The notes under the pieces: model-generated | Database searches by the model: none | What the model was told of the DNA's origin: nothing | The model's input: only the letters and a program-made list of their open reading frames with translations | In this document: piece by piece, positions 52,901 through 61,165 of the stretch | Numbering within the stretch: position 1 is the stretch's first letter | Layout of the letters: each line of letters starts with the position of its first letter | DNA from: Cohnella sp. OV330 | GTDB lineage: Bacteria; Bacillota; Bacilli; Paenibacillales; Paenibacillaceae | Direction: 5' to 3' | DNA length: 64,000 nucleotides | Assembly (NCBI RefSeq): GCF_900112065.1 | Contig: NZ_FOKE01000004.1 | Span: forward strand, 186,001 to 250,000 | Position numbers and translations under genes: made by a program

Positions 52901-53607
52901 GCGCTTGCGAGTCCATCGCGGAACGCTTCGAAGCGCACTTCGCTCTCGCGATGCTTGTCGATCTGGTTCACGATCAAGTACGTCGGCTTTCCCCATTGAT
53001 GCAGCATGCGAAGAAATCGGAAGTTCACGTCGGACAATACGTGGTTGTAGTCCGTCACGTAAAAGACGACGTCGGCCAGATGCAGCGCGGACTCCGTCGC
53101 GGCGCGGTGCGCGCCGTCCGTGGAGTCGACCCCAGGCGTATCGACGAGCGCGAGGGAATCTCCGAGCAGCGGGATCGGGTAACGGACTTCGATCGACGAC
53201 ACGCCCTCTCCGTCCACGGCCAGATCGCCAAGACGTTCGACGGACACGCCCGGTATTTCCTTGACCGAGCCGTCTTTGCCGACGAACTCGACTTTGACCG
53301 CCGGCTCGCCGTTCGCGATCGTGACGACGTTCGCGCTCGTCGGGATCGGCGACGACGGCAGCAGTTGCGCGCCGCACAGCGCGTTCACGAGCGTCGACTT
53401 GCCTGCGGAAAAGTGTCCGCAGAACGCCAGCGTGGCGATGTCCAGCGACAGCTTGCCCGCGAGCTCCTCCAGCTTGCCGCCCGCTACGGCGTCTCCGGCA
53501 TCGACCGCGGCTTTGGACATGCGTCGCAGCGCATCGCTATAAGTGGTCAAGCTGCCTTTCGCCGCGACGGGCCTTTCCGTCACGGTTTCCATTTTCCCCG
53601 CCGTCAT
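49906..53607 (-). CDS. dynA: Double dynamin-like GTPase DynA (YpbR-like)
   Basis: 1233 residues, slightly longer than B. subtilis DynA (1193). Two complete dynamin units are fused. The first P-loop is GHFSAGKS (64-71), with switch DTPGVDS and NQIDKHR; the second is GAFSAGKS (about residue 650), with DTPGADS and the N-terminal half of a base-recognition LNAADL. Each G domain is followed by long, Ala/Glu/Arg-rich coiled helices. DynA tethers and fuses membranes in a nucleotide-independent way and aids membrane repair under pore-forming stress. The ATG overlaps the nth stop (ATGA), so both are coupled. Confidence 0.93.
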   Translation of the reverse strand: MTAGKMETVTERPVAAKGSLTTYSDALRRMSKAAVDAGDAVAGGKLEELAGKLSLDIATLAFCGHFSAGKSTLVNALCGAQLLPSSPIPTSANVVTIANGEPAVKVEFVGKDGSVKEIPGVSVERLGDLAVDGEGVSSIEVRYPIPLLGDSLALVDTPGVDSTDGAHRAATESALHLADVVFYVTDYNHVLSDVNFRFLRMLHQWGKPTYLIVNQIDKHRESEVRFEAFRDGLASALEAWRIDLAGLLFLSMRKPDHPLSQMSELLNVIEALKGEKEKLLLHSADRSARHLAGEFKEGLLQRQAERRETLLAQAGGESGLAELAERRAALAAELESARTAGERQLDGLKRELDQLLGNTGLTPAETREKARAVLESRQTGFKVGWLGSGAKTEAERERRLAELAQDFAAQAEANLHVHVRAMLRREARNAGSGDAAWESSLEAAFPAPDADWIASLVKPGAGAGGDATLQYASELSADWKRKVRKTALERFEEIVASRQPEREAAAAALASSLGELSDRQAAADRLRALDAEANEAERKLVEMLPMAGVTDIAGLKLPAPRPLAAKTTSQPVPADAAPVVNLSIAGGEAAAEEAAEAGENASYGAFAGAAEVLERGAAMLSPFPELARQREALSAKAAQLRDSRFTIALFGAFSAGKSSFANALVGQPALPVSPNPTTATINRIVAPAEDAPHGTARIYMKEADDMRSDLAHSLARLGVRERDIEAAAGPAELFALAARMSPDDIHPRGRPHLAFLRAAARGWERYGPLLGTSFTAEGADYRRYVADEEASCFVASADLHVDSPLTRSGAVLVDTPGADSINARHTGVAFEYIKNADAVLFVTYYNHAFTEADRSFLHQLGSVKDAFELDKMFFVLNAADLASSAEELAGVAAHVESQLLKHGIRQPRIYPVSSLLGLEAKLAGDAAGRRSSGLADFEAAFRRFADEELGSLALASARKQLDRIGARIDGLLGSASEDAASRQASAAAMLGAAESLREAWSAGPPEAAIQPLVEELGEQLYHMRRRVQYRFGEHFMTAFHPSVLQDDGRDLRKLIVSCWLDLKRGVGEDLQQELRSAGLRMETALGRLLGRQVEDGIARAGLGGFETEPPAAPALGLPVSEPFGSGPDWDGRKLWQAFRSPKHFFEREGSGALKNEAEAALFQAADAWLAGIREAWADRLAAAFEGELRAVAVRLSSELAAYADGVRRALETPGLEDALRRLQSEWQQLKSGV

Positions 53608-54278
53608 GATACTGCTCCTCCTCGCTTGCGAACCGGTGCCTGCTTCATTCTTCGCTTACCCTCCGGACAAACGTCCAGCAGCGGGCAAATCTCGCATTTC
53701 GGACTCTGCGCCTTGCAATGGTAGCGCCCGAAGAAGATGAGCCGGTGATGCGTCAGCGTCCATTCCTCCCGCGGCACGAGCTTCATCAGCTTTTTCTCCA
53801 CCTCGAGCACGGAGTCGTCCGGCTTCGCGACGGCGAGCCGCTTGGACACCCGCTCGACATGCGTATCGACCGCGATGGCGGGTACGTCGAAGGCGTTGGA
53901 CATGACCACGTTGGCGGTTTTGCGTCCGACGCCCGGCAGCTCGGTCAGCCCTTCATGACTGGCAGGCACTTCGCCTTCGTACTTGTCGATCAAGATTCGG
54001 CTCAGCTTCTGAATGTTGGCTGCCTTGTTGCGGAACAGGCCGATGCGCCGAATGTCGTTTTCCAGCTCCTCGAGCGGAACGTCCAAGTAATCCTGCGGCT
54101 TATTATATTTCTCGAACAGCGTCGCCGTGACGCGATTCACCGTCTCGTCCGTGCATTGCGCCGACAGCAGCACGGCGATCGTCAGCTCGAACGGATTGCG
54201 GTGGTTCAGCTCGCAGTGCGCGTCCGGGAACATTTTGGCGATCTCGTCCAAAATATATCGCATCTTCGTTTTATTCAT
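53604..54278 (-). CDS. nth: Endonuclease III
   Basis: 224 residues. The helix-hairpin-helix with catalytic Lys is in LPGVGRKTANVVMSNAF, the catalytic Asp in AVDTHVERVSKRL, and the [4Fe-4S] cluster Cys-x6-Cys-x2-Cys-x5-Cys in CKAQSPKCEICPLLDVC. It removes oxidised pyrimidines and cuts the abasic site. A short basic tail (KRRMKQAPVRKR) extends past the cluster. Own sigma-A promoter upstream; dynA follows with a four-base overlap. Confidence 0.97.
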   Translation of the reverse strand: MNKTKMRYILDEIAKMFPDAHCELNHRNPFELTIAVLLSAQCTDETVNRVTATLFEKYNKPQDYLDVPLEELENDIRRIGLFRNKAANIQKLSRILIDKYEGEVPASHEGLTELPGVGRKTANVVMSNAFDVPAIAVDTHVERVSKRLAVAKPDDSVLEVEKKLMKLVPREEWTLTHHRLIFFGRYHCKAQSPKCEICPLLDVCPEGKRRMKQAPVRKRGGAVS

Positions 54279-54328
54279 TGCTTGCTTCCATCTCCCATGC
54301 CTTGTTTCCCTTTAAAGCATTAACTTTC

Positions 54329-54357
54329 AGTGTAGCGGAAGTTCGGCGTTTCGACAA
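54329..54357 (-). promoter_or_regulatory. Sigma-A promoter of nth-dynA
   Basis: On the minus strand TTGTCG, a 17-base spacer and TACACT lie 50 bases upstream of the nth ATG. Confidence 0.55.
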
Positions 54358-54358
54358 G

Positions 54359-54388
54359 AAAAACGGCCCCGCCGTTAAGCGGAGCCGT
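54359..54388 (-). terminator. Terminator of the amidase-SLH operon
   Basis: ACGGC and CCGC pair with GCGG and GCCGT around a six-base loop, followed on the minus strand by TTTTTCTT, 31 bases past the SLH protein stop. Confidence 0.8.
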
Positions 54389-54418
54389 CATTCAACTTCC
54401 ATTTTCGCATGTCATCGC

Positions 54419-57151
54419 TTATGGCTTCACGATCTCGATCGCCTTGCCGCGCAGGACGTAAACGTTGATCGGATCGCCGAAGTTCAGGCTATCGGTCGCG
54501 ATCAGCGTATCGCCCTGGTGGATGTAAACTTGCGGGGACAGCGCGACCGAGTAGTTGTCGTCGCTCAGCGATTCTTTCTGATAATAAAACGTGTTCGACG
54601 TCTTGTCCGTGCGCCAGTACGTCTTGCTGACCGGCGTCACGACGTTCAATATCGTGCGATCGTTTTCGTCCTTGCGCAGCTCGACGCGGTCGTCCAGCTG
54701 GATCGCCGACAGCGAATTGGACGAGACGCCGTTGCGCACGACGAGCGGCGTCGTTCCAACGGTTTGCTTGACCGCGGCGCCGGCGCCGGTGCGAAGGTCG
54801 ATCGTGCCTGCGGACGTATCGATCGCGACGACGCGTCCGAACGTCGACGGCACGATCTTGGCCAGCGTCGGCGTCGCGCCCTGCAGCGTCACGTTAAGCA
54901 GCGTCCCGGCGGCAAAGCCGGACAGCTGCGCCGCGTTGCCGCTCGCGTCCTGAAGCGCGAAGCCGGTGCCCACCGTCCATTCGGCGACCGAGCCGTCGGA
55001 AGCCTTGGCCTTCAGCTTGGCGGCGGCCGCGTCGACGGATACGACTTCGAACTGAACGGTCTTCACGACCAATAGTCCGACCGCATAGTTCTGCCCGCCG
55101 TCGAGCAGCGCGACGATCCTGTCGCCCGCCTTGATATCCGCGTAGGTGCGGTTCGTCTGTCCGTAAATCTCGACGGTCGGCGAAGTATAAGGAATCGTAA
55201 CGGTCGAGTTGTTGTCCAGCAAGAGCTGAAGCGTCTTCGTCGTCGTGTTGTTCGACGACACCGTTCCCTTGTATTGGGCGACGAACGAAATGGACACGAT
55301 GTTGGTGCCCGAATAGCCGATATCGACCTTGCGGCCTTTATAGAGCATGCTCGTGCCCGCGTCCGCGGTAATCGTCGTGCCGTTCAGATCGTAGCGAACG
55401 CCGGAGCCGAGCGTGAAGGTCTTTGGACTTCCAGTCGAGTCCTTGATCACATTGCCGGCATTATCTTGAAGAATGAGTAACTTCAAGTCGTTCAGATAAG
55501 TATTTACAACAAGTCCGTTCTGGACCTGAACGCTCCTCCCCGTCGCCTCGACCGCGGTGACCTTGCCTTCCGCGTTCAGCGTCAGCGTGACCGCGTCGCC
55601 CGGATACAGATCCGCCAGCGTCGCGCCGTTCAGTCCCGAGATTTTGACAGCGACGCCGGCAACATATTCCTTGCCGATGATGTCGCTCGCGCCGGCGACC
55701 CTGTACTGGATCGTCTGCGCGGACGTATCGATCTTGAACAGCGTGCCCGTCGCGCTCGCCGCGACGGCGCTCTTCGTGACCGTCACCGTCGTATAGAGTC
55801 CGCCTTTGATCTCGTAGGCGACCGTATCGCCGACCTTGATGTCGCCGATGGCCGCCGGCACGCCGCTGACCGTGCGCAGCACCGCGTTGGCGGCGAGCGT
55901 CCGCGTATCCGCGATCGATGTGGCGTCGTCCTTGATCTGGAGCTTGCGGCCCGCCGCGTCGACGCTAAGCACCGTGCCGGTGCCGGACCTTACGACGGCC
56001 GATTGGCCGGTCTTGACCGCGATGACTTTGCCGGATTGCGTATACGTATCGATCGTGAGCGTGAGATCCGCGTTTTCCGGCAGATCGGCAAGCGCGACCT
56101 TGTTGTTCTCGGCGTCCGTCACGGAAGGAAGCCGGGCCGGATCGTACGAATACGACTGCACGTCTTCGCCGCTAAGCAGCGTGATTGCGGACTTCGACGC
56201 GCTGACGACGACGAGCTTGCCCTGCACGGTTTTGACCAGCGGGGTATCGCTCGCTTGCTCGACGTACGCCGCGGAGCCGTCGGCTGCCGCGATGACGTTC
56301 ACCGTGCCGTAAACCTTAAGCGCGTCCTGCGCGGTCAACGCTTCGCTGTCGAGACGCGAATACAGCGTGCCCGTGCCGACGGCGTAAGCCGTCGCCGTAC
56401 CGTTTGCTTGCAGCACGGTGACCGCATTGGCGTCGGCGCCGAGCAGCATGCCTGTCGTTTGCTTCGAATAAGCGAGCTGCTTCGCGGCTTCCGCGCGGCT
56501 GAACAGCGTAGCCGCCGTCGCCCGGGTCACGACGCCCTTGGGCGCGAACGTATTGCCGCTAAGTCCTTTCACGAGATCCAGATCGACGGCGGCTTTGACG
56601 TAGCCGACCAGATCCTTGTCGATCGAGACGTTGTCGGCGAAGGAAGTCGTGCCGGCGGCAGCCGTCTTGCCGATCGTGCGGACGAGCAGCCGCGCGATCC
56701 ATTCGCGCGTCGCGGGCGCTTCGCCCCAATTGACCTTGGAATCGGCTTCGGCGAGCGCGAACTCTTCGGTTCGGTTAAGCAGTCCTTCCTTCAGCGCGTA
56801 ACTAACGTAAAGGTTGGCGTAGGAGCTGACGTTAAACGTGCTCGGGAACGCGGCTACGCCGGAATCCAGCGCCTTCTGTTCGAGGCCGAGGAAGCGAATC
56901 GCGATGATGACCGCATCCTGTCTCTTGACGCTGTCGTTCGGCGCGAACAGATTCGCGCCCTTGCCCGCGATCAGGCCTTGAAGCGCCAGCTTGGCGATAT
57001 GCTTTTCTGCCCAGTGGCCGGCCACGACGTCGGTGAAAGGCGTTTTAGAGGCCGCGGAAGCGGTCGGTGCCGGACCGACGGCTGCGGCGCCGGACCAAAG
57101 CATTGCCAGCAGGAGAATGGATAATAGCCAATTACGTGGTTTGAGCGACAT
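54419..57151 (-). CDS. S-layer-homology domain cell-surface protein
   Basis: 910 residues from ATG 57151 (GGGGAG upstream); an earlier frame would run into the amidase stop. A signal peptide (1-34, ending ASAAS) leads to three SLH domains (about 35-230; FTDVVAGHWAEKHIAKLALQ, RQDAVIIAIRFLGLE, VVTRATAATLFSRAEAAK), which bind pyruvylated secondary wall polymers. The remaining ~680 residues are repeated beta domains rich in Thr, Val and Asp, with recurrent 'G-x-V-x-S-V-D-x-x-x-x-x-L-x-I-K' strands resembling a beta-solenoid or SH3-like array. Probably a structural wall protein. Second gene after the amidase. Confidence 0.9.
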   Translation of the reverse strand: MSLKPRNWLLSILLLAMLWSGAAAVGPAPTASAASKTPFTDVVAGHWAEKHIAKLALQGLIAGKGANLFAPNDSVKRQDAVIIAIRFLGLEQKALDSGVAAFPSTFNVSSYANLYVSYALKEGLLNRTEEFALAEADSKVNWGEAPATREWIARLLVRTIGKTAAAGTTSFADNVSIDKDLVGYVKAAVDLDLVKGLSGNTFAPKGVVTRATAATLFSRAEAAKQLAYSKQTTGMLLGADANAVTVLQANGTATAYAVGTGTLYSRLDSEALTAQDALKVYGTVNVIAAADGSAAYVEQASDTPLVKTVQGKLVVVSASKSAITLLSGEDVQSYSYDPARLPSVTDAENNKVALADLPENADLTLTIDTYTQSGKVIAVKTGQSAVVRSGTGTVLSVDAAGRKLQIKDDATSIADTRTLAANAVLRTVSGVPAAIGDIKVGDTVAYEIKGGLYTTVTVTKSAVAASATGTLFKIDTSAQTIQYRVAGASDIIGKEYVAGVAVKISGLNGATLADLYPGDAVTLTLNAEGKVTAVEATGRSVQVQNGLVVNTYLNDLKLLILQDNAGNVIKDSTGSPKTFTLGSGVRYDLNGTTITADAGTSMLYKGRKVDIGYSGTNIVSISFVAQYKGTVSSNNTTTKTLQLLLDNNSTVTIPYTSPTVEIYGQTNRTYADIKAGDRIVALLDGGQNYAVGLLVVKTVQFEVVSVDAAAAKLKAKASDGSVAEWTVGTGFALQDASGNAAQLSGFAAGTLLNVTLQGATPTLAKIVPSTFGRVVAIDTSAGTIDLRTGAGAAVKQTVGTTPLVVRNGVSSNSLSAIQLDDRVELRKDENDRTILNVVTPVSKTYWRTDKTSNTFYYQKESLSDDNYSVALSPQVYIHQGDTLIATDSLNFGDPINVYVLRGKAIEIVKP

Positions 57152-57195
57152 CGTGTGATCTCCCCGATCGTGCGGCGCGCCGGACTCGCCGGCCG

Positions 57196-58770
57196 TCACG
57201 CTAAATTAAGATAAGCTTTGACCGCGGCGGCAAGACCGGCGGCCGTGCGGTTCTGGAAGTCCTCGGTGAAAAGCTTCTTTTCTTCCGTCGAGTTCGACAG
57301 ATATCCGGCTTCGAACAGCACGGCCGGCATCTTGGTCTCCCGCGTGACGGCCAGGCTCTTCTGGATGACGCCGCGATCCGTCAATCCCGTGGCCGGCGTC
57401 GCGTATTGCTTGACGACGTTGGCGAAGGCAAGGCTATCCGCGCGCGTATAGTAAACTTCGGTTCCGCTGACCGTATTTTTGGTGTTGCTGTTCGCGTGTA
57501 CGGACAGGAACAAATCGGCCTTGACCGAGTTGGCCAGATTGTACCTGTCCCTAAGCGAAGGGAACGTATCCGCCGAGCGCGTCATCACGATCTTGATGCG
57601 GGGATCGGTCGCCAGCAGCGCTTGTACCTTTAAAATGACGGCCAGGTTGAAGTTTTTCTCGTACTTGCCGCTGACGCCGATCGCGCCGGAGTCCGATCCG
57701 CCGTGTCCGGCGTCGAGCACGACCGTATATACCTTGTTTTGCGGCTCTTCGGTAACCGGCGGCACCGCGTCCGCGCTGAGCTTGATTTTGAGTTCGCCCG
57801 CCGAGGCGTCGTTTTGAACCTCGTAACCGTAAGCGCCGCTCAAGTCAAGCACGAAGCGCAGGGCGTTCGGGTTGCTCTGGAACAGCGAATACCGTACCTG
57901 CGTAAGCACGGGATGCCCGGCTACGGGATAGACGCCGCTCTTCGCCGTCGTACCGTTCACGACGAGATTCTGTCCGAAGTCCGAAGCGAAGTCGGACTTG
58001 GGTACGTCGACTACGATACGATCAGGCCCCGTGAGCGAGGTGACGACCGGCTGCACCGTACCCTCGTAACTTAAAATCACGGTTTCGTTTTCAAAGCGGA
58101 TGCCGTGAACGTAAGCGAGACTCGCGTAAGGGTCGGTGACCGTCGTGCCGGTGCCTCCGTCGGTCGTGCCCGCGCTTCCGCCAGTCGTGCCGGTGCCGGC
58201 ACCCGTGGAACCGTCCGTCGCGGGCGGATCCTCGTCGACGACGCCGATCATGCCGCCGCCGGACGAATTCCCGCCGCTTCCGCCTGCGCCGCCCTCGTTC
58301 GACCCGCCCGACGTTCCGCCGGAATCGGCCTTGGACGTGTAGATGAACGCAGACTTCGTCTTGTTGTCCCAGACGATATCCGCGCCGAAGTTGTCCTTCA
58401 CGAAGATGAGCGGTACCATCGTCGTGGCCGTGGCCGGCGTCGTCTGCTTGATGATGGGCGCCGCCTCGAGCTCGCTCTCGATGCCGTTGATGGTCGCCTT
58501 CTTGCTGCCGACGGTCATGGCGATGACCGAATTCCCGTTCGTAACCGTGACCGTCTTGGTCGCGTTTTCAAACTTGACGGTGAACCCCAGGTTCTCCGTG
58601 ACGGTGCGGATCGGCAGCATGACGCGGCTGTCGATCAAGGCGGGCGGTTCCTTCGGCGTCAATACGACGCCGTCCAGGATCAACTGGGGCGTGACGGTCG
58701 CCGCTGAAGCGAGACCGGCGGCCGTTAACAGCATCGATACGACAAAAAACAGGGAAATCCAGTACCTCAT
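57196..58770 (-). CDS. N-acetylmuramoyl-L-alanine amidase with stalk and AMIN domains
   Basis: 524 residues. Signal peptide (1-23, ending LASA), a copper-amine-oxidase-N-like stalk domain (about 25-145), a Gly/Ser/Thr-rich linker (150-212), an AMIN domain (about 217-330; GIRFENETVILSYEG, DRIVVDVPKSDF) and a C-terminal Amidase_3 catalytic domain (about 348-522). Zinc ligands and catalytic Glu are visible: DAGHGGSDSGA, the Glu after KNFNLAV, SVHANS and LFEAGYLSN. It cleaves the MurNAc-L-Ala bond in the wall. The SLH protein follows 44 bases later in the same operon. Leader carries a long stem-loop. Confidence 0.95.
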   Translation of the reverse strand: MRYWISLFFVVSMLLTAAGLASAATVTPQLILDGVVLTPKEPPALIDSRVMLPIRTVTENLGFTVKFENATKTVTVTNGNSVIAMTVGSKKATINGIESELEAAPIIKQTTPATATTMVPLIFVKDNFGADIVWDNKTKSAFIYTSKADSGGTSGGSNEGGAGGSGGNSSGGGMIGVVDEDPPATDGSTGAGTGTTGGSAGTTDGGTGTTVTDPYASLAYVHGIRFENETVILSYEGTVQPVVTSLTGPDRIVVDVPKSDFASDFGQNLVVNGTTAKSGVYPVAGHPVLTQVRYSLFQSNPNALRFVLDLSGAYGYEVQNDASAGELKIKLSADAVPPVTEEPQNKVYTVVLDAGHGGSDSGAIGVSGKYEKNFNLAVILKVQALLATDPRIKIVMTRSADTFPSLRDRYNLANSVKADLFLSVHANSNTKNTVSGTEVYYTRADSLAFANVVKQYATPATGLTDRGVIQKSLAVTRETKMPAVLFEAGYLSNSTEEKKLFTEDFQNRTAAGLAAAVKAYLNLA

Positions 58771-58801
58771 GCTTCACCTCGGTGTCAATGATTGGGCCGT
58801 T

Positions 58802-58867
58802 CCAAAAGCGGCGCTTCCGCTAAAAAAGTCCTAAGCAGACCTTTCTATCGGAAGGGGCGCTTTTTGG
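58802..58867 (-). promoter_or_regulatory. Long stem-loop in the amidase mRNA leader
   Basis: On the minus strand two arms of 18-19 bases (58849-58867 and 58802-58819) are nearly complementary: CCAAAAAGCGCCCCTTCCG and CGGAAGCGCCGCTTTTGG, with a 29-base loop that itself contains a run of T. The structure lies between the promoter and the ribosome-binding site. It could be an attenuator, an mRNA stabiliser or a regulator-binding element. No known riboswitch consensus is matched. Confidence 0.5.
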
Positions 58868-58874
58868 CTTGTCC

Positions 58875-58903
58875 ACCCTAATTTAGACGCCGGGCAATGT
58901 CAA
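58875..58903 (-). promoter_or_regulatory. Promoter of the amidase-SLH operon
   Basis: A perfect TTGACA, 17-base spacer and TAGGGT on the minus strand, about 105 bases upstream of the amidase ATG. Confidence 0.55.
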
Positions 58904-58922
58904 AAGTTGCGAGTTAAAGCGG

Positions 58923-58967
58923 AAAAAAAGGCCTTCTTTCCCGAAAAGTGTCGACCCGGGAAAGAAG
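58923..58967 (-). terminator. Terminator of leuCD
   Basis: An 11-bp stem CTTCTTTCCCG / CGGGAAAGAAG with a 13-base loop is followed on the minus strand by CCTTTTTTT, 26 bases past the leuD stop. Confidence 0.88.
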
Positions 58968-58993
58968 ACCCATATAGCGTTCGAAATCGGCTT

Positions 58994-59602
58994 TTAAAAT
59001 ACGTTCGCCAGTCTCTTTTCGTTTTTCGCTTCGTATGCTGCGATCTCGTCCGCATGCTGCAGCGTAAGGCCGATGTCGTCCAGCCCCTGAAGCAGGAATT
59101 GGCGGCGGTGCTCGTCGAGCTCGAACGGAATGCGCAGGCCCTGATCGTCGGTGATGACCTTGTTCTCAAGGTCGACGGTCAGCTTGTATCCTTCGTTCGC
59201 TTCGGTGCGCTTGAACAGGTCGTCGACCTGCTCCTCGCTCAGCTTGATCGGCAGGATGCTGTTCTTGAAGCAGTTGTTGTAGAAAATGTCCGCGTAAGAC
59301 GGCGCGATGATGACGTTGAAGCCGTAGTCGAGAATCGCCCAAGGCGCGTGCTCGCGGGAGGAGCCGCAGCCGAAGTTGGCGCGCGACAGCAGGACCGTGG
59401 ATCCTTGATAGCGCGGCTTGTTCAGGTTGAACTCGGGGATGACGGCCCCCTGCTCGTCGAATCTCCATTCGAAGAACAGGTATTGGCCGAAGCCGCTGCG
59501 CTCGATGCGCTTCAGGAATTGCTTAGGGATAATGGCGTCGGTATCGACGTTCACGCGGTCGACCGGCGCGACGAGACCCGTGGATTTGATAAATGGTTGC
59601 AT
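58994..59602 (-). CDS. leuD: 3-isopropylmalate dehydratase small subunit
   Basis: 202 residues, standard for Leu[15 protein letters not shown], the swivel-domain motif [16 protein letters not shown] and [15 protein letters not shown] are all present. With LeuC it interconverts 2- and 3-isopropylmalate in leucine synthesis. It starts 18 bases after leuC, with GAGGGGAG upstream of ATG, and ends before a strong terminator. Confidence 0.97.
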   Translation of the reverse strand: MQPFIKSTGLVAPVDRVNVDTDAIIPKQFLKRIERSGFGQYLFFEWRFDEQGAVIPEFNLNKPRYQGSTVLLSRANFGCGSSREHAPWAILDYGFNVIIAPSYADIFYNNCFKNSILPIKLSEEQVDDLFKRTEANEGYKLTVDLENKVITDDQGLRIPFELDEHRRQFLLQGLDDIGLTLQHADEIAAYEAKNEKRLANVF

Positions 59603-59620
59603 ATGCGTATGTCTCCCCTC

Positions 59621-61042
59621 TTAAGCCGTCACTTCGGACTTGAATTCCCAGTTGCGAACGTCGGTGAACTTGCCCTTGATCGCTGCGGCGGCAGCCATCT
59701 CCGGCGACACGAGGTGCGTGCGTCCGCCGCGGCCCTGACGGCCTTCGAAGTTGCGGTTGGACGTCGACGCGCAGCGCTGTCCGGGCTGGAGAACGTCCGG
59801 GTTCATCGCGAGGCACATCGAGCAGCCCGCTTCGCGCCATTCGAATCCTGCGGCGGTGAAAATCTTGTCCAGGCCTTCCTTCTCGGCCTGAATCTTGACG
59901 CGGCCGGAACCCGGCACGACGATGGCGGTGACGTTCGGGCTCACGCTATGGCCCTTGGCTACGGAAGCCGCAGCGCGCAGATCCTCGATCCGGCCGTTCG
60001 TGCAGGAGCCGATGAACACGTAGTCGATCGGAATCTCCGACATCGGGGTGCCCGGCGCCAGATCCATGTATTCGAGCGCCTTTTCGGCGGCTTTGCGTTC
60101 GTTTTCGGTCGGCAGCTGCTCCGGATAAGGCACGATCGACGTGATGCCGGTGCCCATGCCCGGGCTCGTGCCCCAGGTGACTTGCGGCACGAGCGAAGCG
60201 ACGTCAAGGTCGACTTCGGCGTCGTAGACGGCGCCTTCGTCCGTCGCCAGCGCCTTCCACTGCTCGACGGCGCGGTCGAAGTCATCGCCTTGCGGCGCGT
60301 ATTCGCGGCCGCGCAGGTAGTTGAACGTCGTCTCGTCCGGCGCGATCAGGCCGGCGCGGGCGCCGCCCTCGATGGACATGTTGCAGACGGTCATGCGCTC
60401 TTCCATCGTCAGTCCCGTGATCGCTTCGCCGGTGTACTCGATGACGTAGCCGGTCGCGAAGTCGGTGCCGTACTTGGCGATCAAGCCGAGGATGAGATCC
60501 TTCGCCGTGATGCCGGCCGGGCGCTTGCCGATGAAGTTGACCTTCATCGTCTTCGCCTTGGATTGCTGCAGGCACTGCGTCGCGAGCACGTGCTCGACCT
60601 CGCTCGTGCCGATGCCGAACGCCAGCGCGCCGAACGCGCCGTGCGTCGAGGTGTGGCTGTCGCCGCACACGATCGTCTTGCCCGGATGCGTCAGGCCGAG
60701 CTCGGGGCCCATGACGTGAACGACGCCTTGGTCGATCGTGTTCAGGTCGTACAGCTTGACGCCGAACTCGGCAGCGTTGGTCGTCAGCGTGTCGATCTGC
60801 TGCTTGGAGATCGGATCGGTAATATTGAAGCGGTCCTTGGTCGGCACGTTGTGGTCCATCGTCGCGAACGTCAGGTCGGGACGGCGAACCTTGCGGCCGG
60901 TCATGCGCAGGCCTTCGAACGCCTGCGGAGACGTAACCTCGTGAACGAGGTGCAGATCGATATACAAAATGCTAGGCTTGCCCGCTTCCGAATGAATCAC
61001 GTGATTGTTCCAAATTTTCTCGAACATCGTTTGTTTGCTCAT
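59621..61042 (-). CDS. leuC: 3-isopropylmalate dehydratase large subunit
   Basis: 473 residues. [4Fe-4S] ligands are the Cys of GSCTNGRI and the two Cys of [54 protein letters not shown] and [20 protein letters not shown] are typical of the aconitase family LeuC branch. It dehydrates isopropylmalate together with LeuD. ATG has GGGGTGA upstream. Its short leader (about 37 bases) leaves no room for a T-box; control is more likely by the divergent LysR protein. Confidence 0.97.
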   Translation of the reverse strand: MSKQTMFEKIWNNHVIHSEAGKPSILYIDLHLVHEVTSPQAFEGLRMTGRKVRRPDLTFATMDHNVPTKDRFNITDPISKQQIDTLTTNAAEFGVKLYDLNTIDQGVVHVMGPELGLTHPGKTIVCGDSHTSTHGAFGALAFGIGTSEVEHVLATQCLQQSKAKTMKVNFIGKRPAGITAKDLILGLIAKYGTDFATGYVIEYTGEAITGLTMEERMTVCNMSIEGGARAGLIAPDETTFNYLRGREYAPQGDDFDRAVEQWKALATDEGAVYDAEVDLDVASLVPQVTWGTSPGMGTGITSIVPYPEQLPTENERKAAEKALEYMDLAPGTPMSEIPIDYVFIGSCTNGRIEDLRAAASVAKGHSVSPNVTAIVVPGSGRVKIQAEKEGLDKIFTAAGFEWREAGCSMCLAMNPDVLQPGQRCASTSNRNFEGRQGRGGRTHLVSPEMAAAAAIKGKFTDVRNWEFKSEVTA

Positions 61043-61085
61043 TTTACATTCACCCCGTGTAGATATCCTCGTCTAGAATGATTCT

Positions 61086-61127
61086 ATAATAACATTGGTT
61101 CTATCATTGTTCCAAGATATAATATCT
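61086..61127. promoter_or_regulatory. Interleaved divergent promoters of leuC and the LysR gene
   Basis: For the LysR gene: TTGGTT (61095-61100), 17 bases, TATAAT (61118-61123). For leuC on the minus strand: TTGGAA (61110-61115), 18 bases, TATTAT (61086-61091). The two overlap, so one bound protein could affect both. The lysR -10 is embedded in the palindrome AGATAT-A-ATATCT (61115-61127), a possible LysR-protein site. Confidence 0.6.
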
Positions 61128-61165
61128 ATAAAGTTGATAGTCCAAACGAATAAGGAGAAACTTCC

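Noticed and set aside
58771..58903. c-di-AMP (ydaO) riboswitch before the amidase gene
   Set aside because: None of the conserved ydaO core segments is present; only a long stem-loop is seen.
58907..61081. A 724-codon open frame on the plus strand
   Set aside because: It is exactly antisense to leuD and leuC, has an Arg/Asp/Val-rich composition without domains, and reflects the codon bias of the real genes.
61043..61085. T-box leader for leuCD
   Set aside because: The leader from the predicted leuC transcription start to the ATG is about 37 bases, far too short for a T-box.
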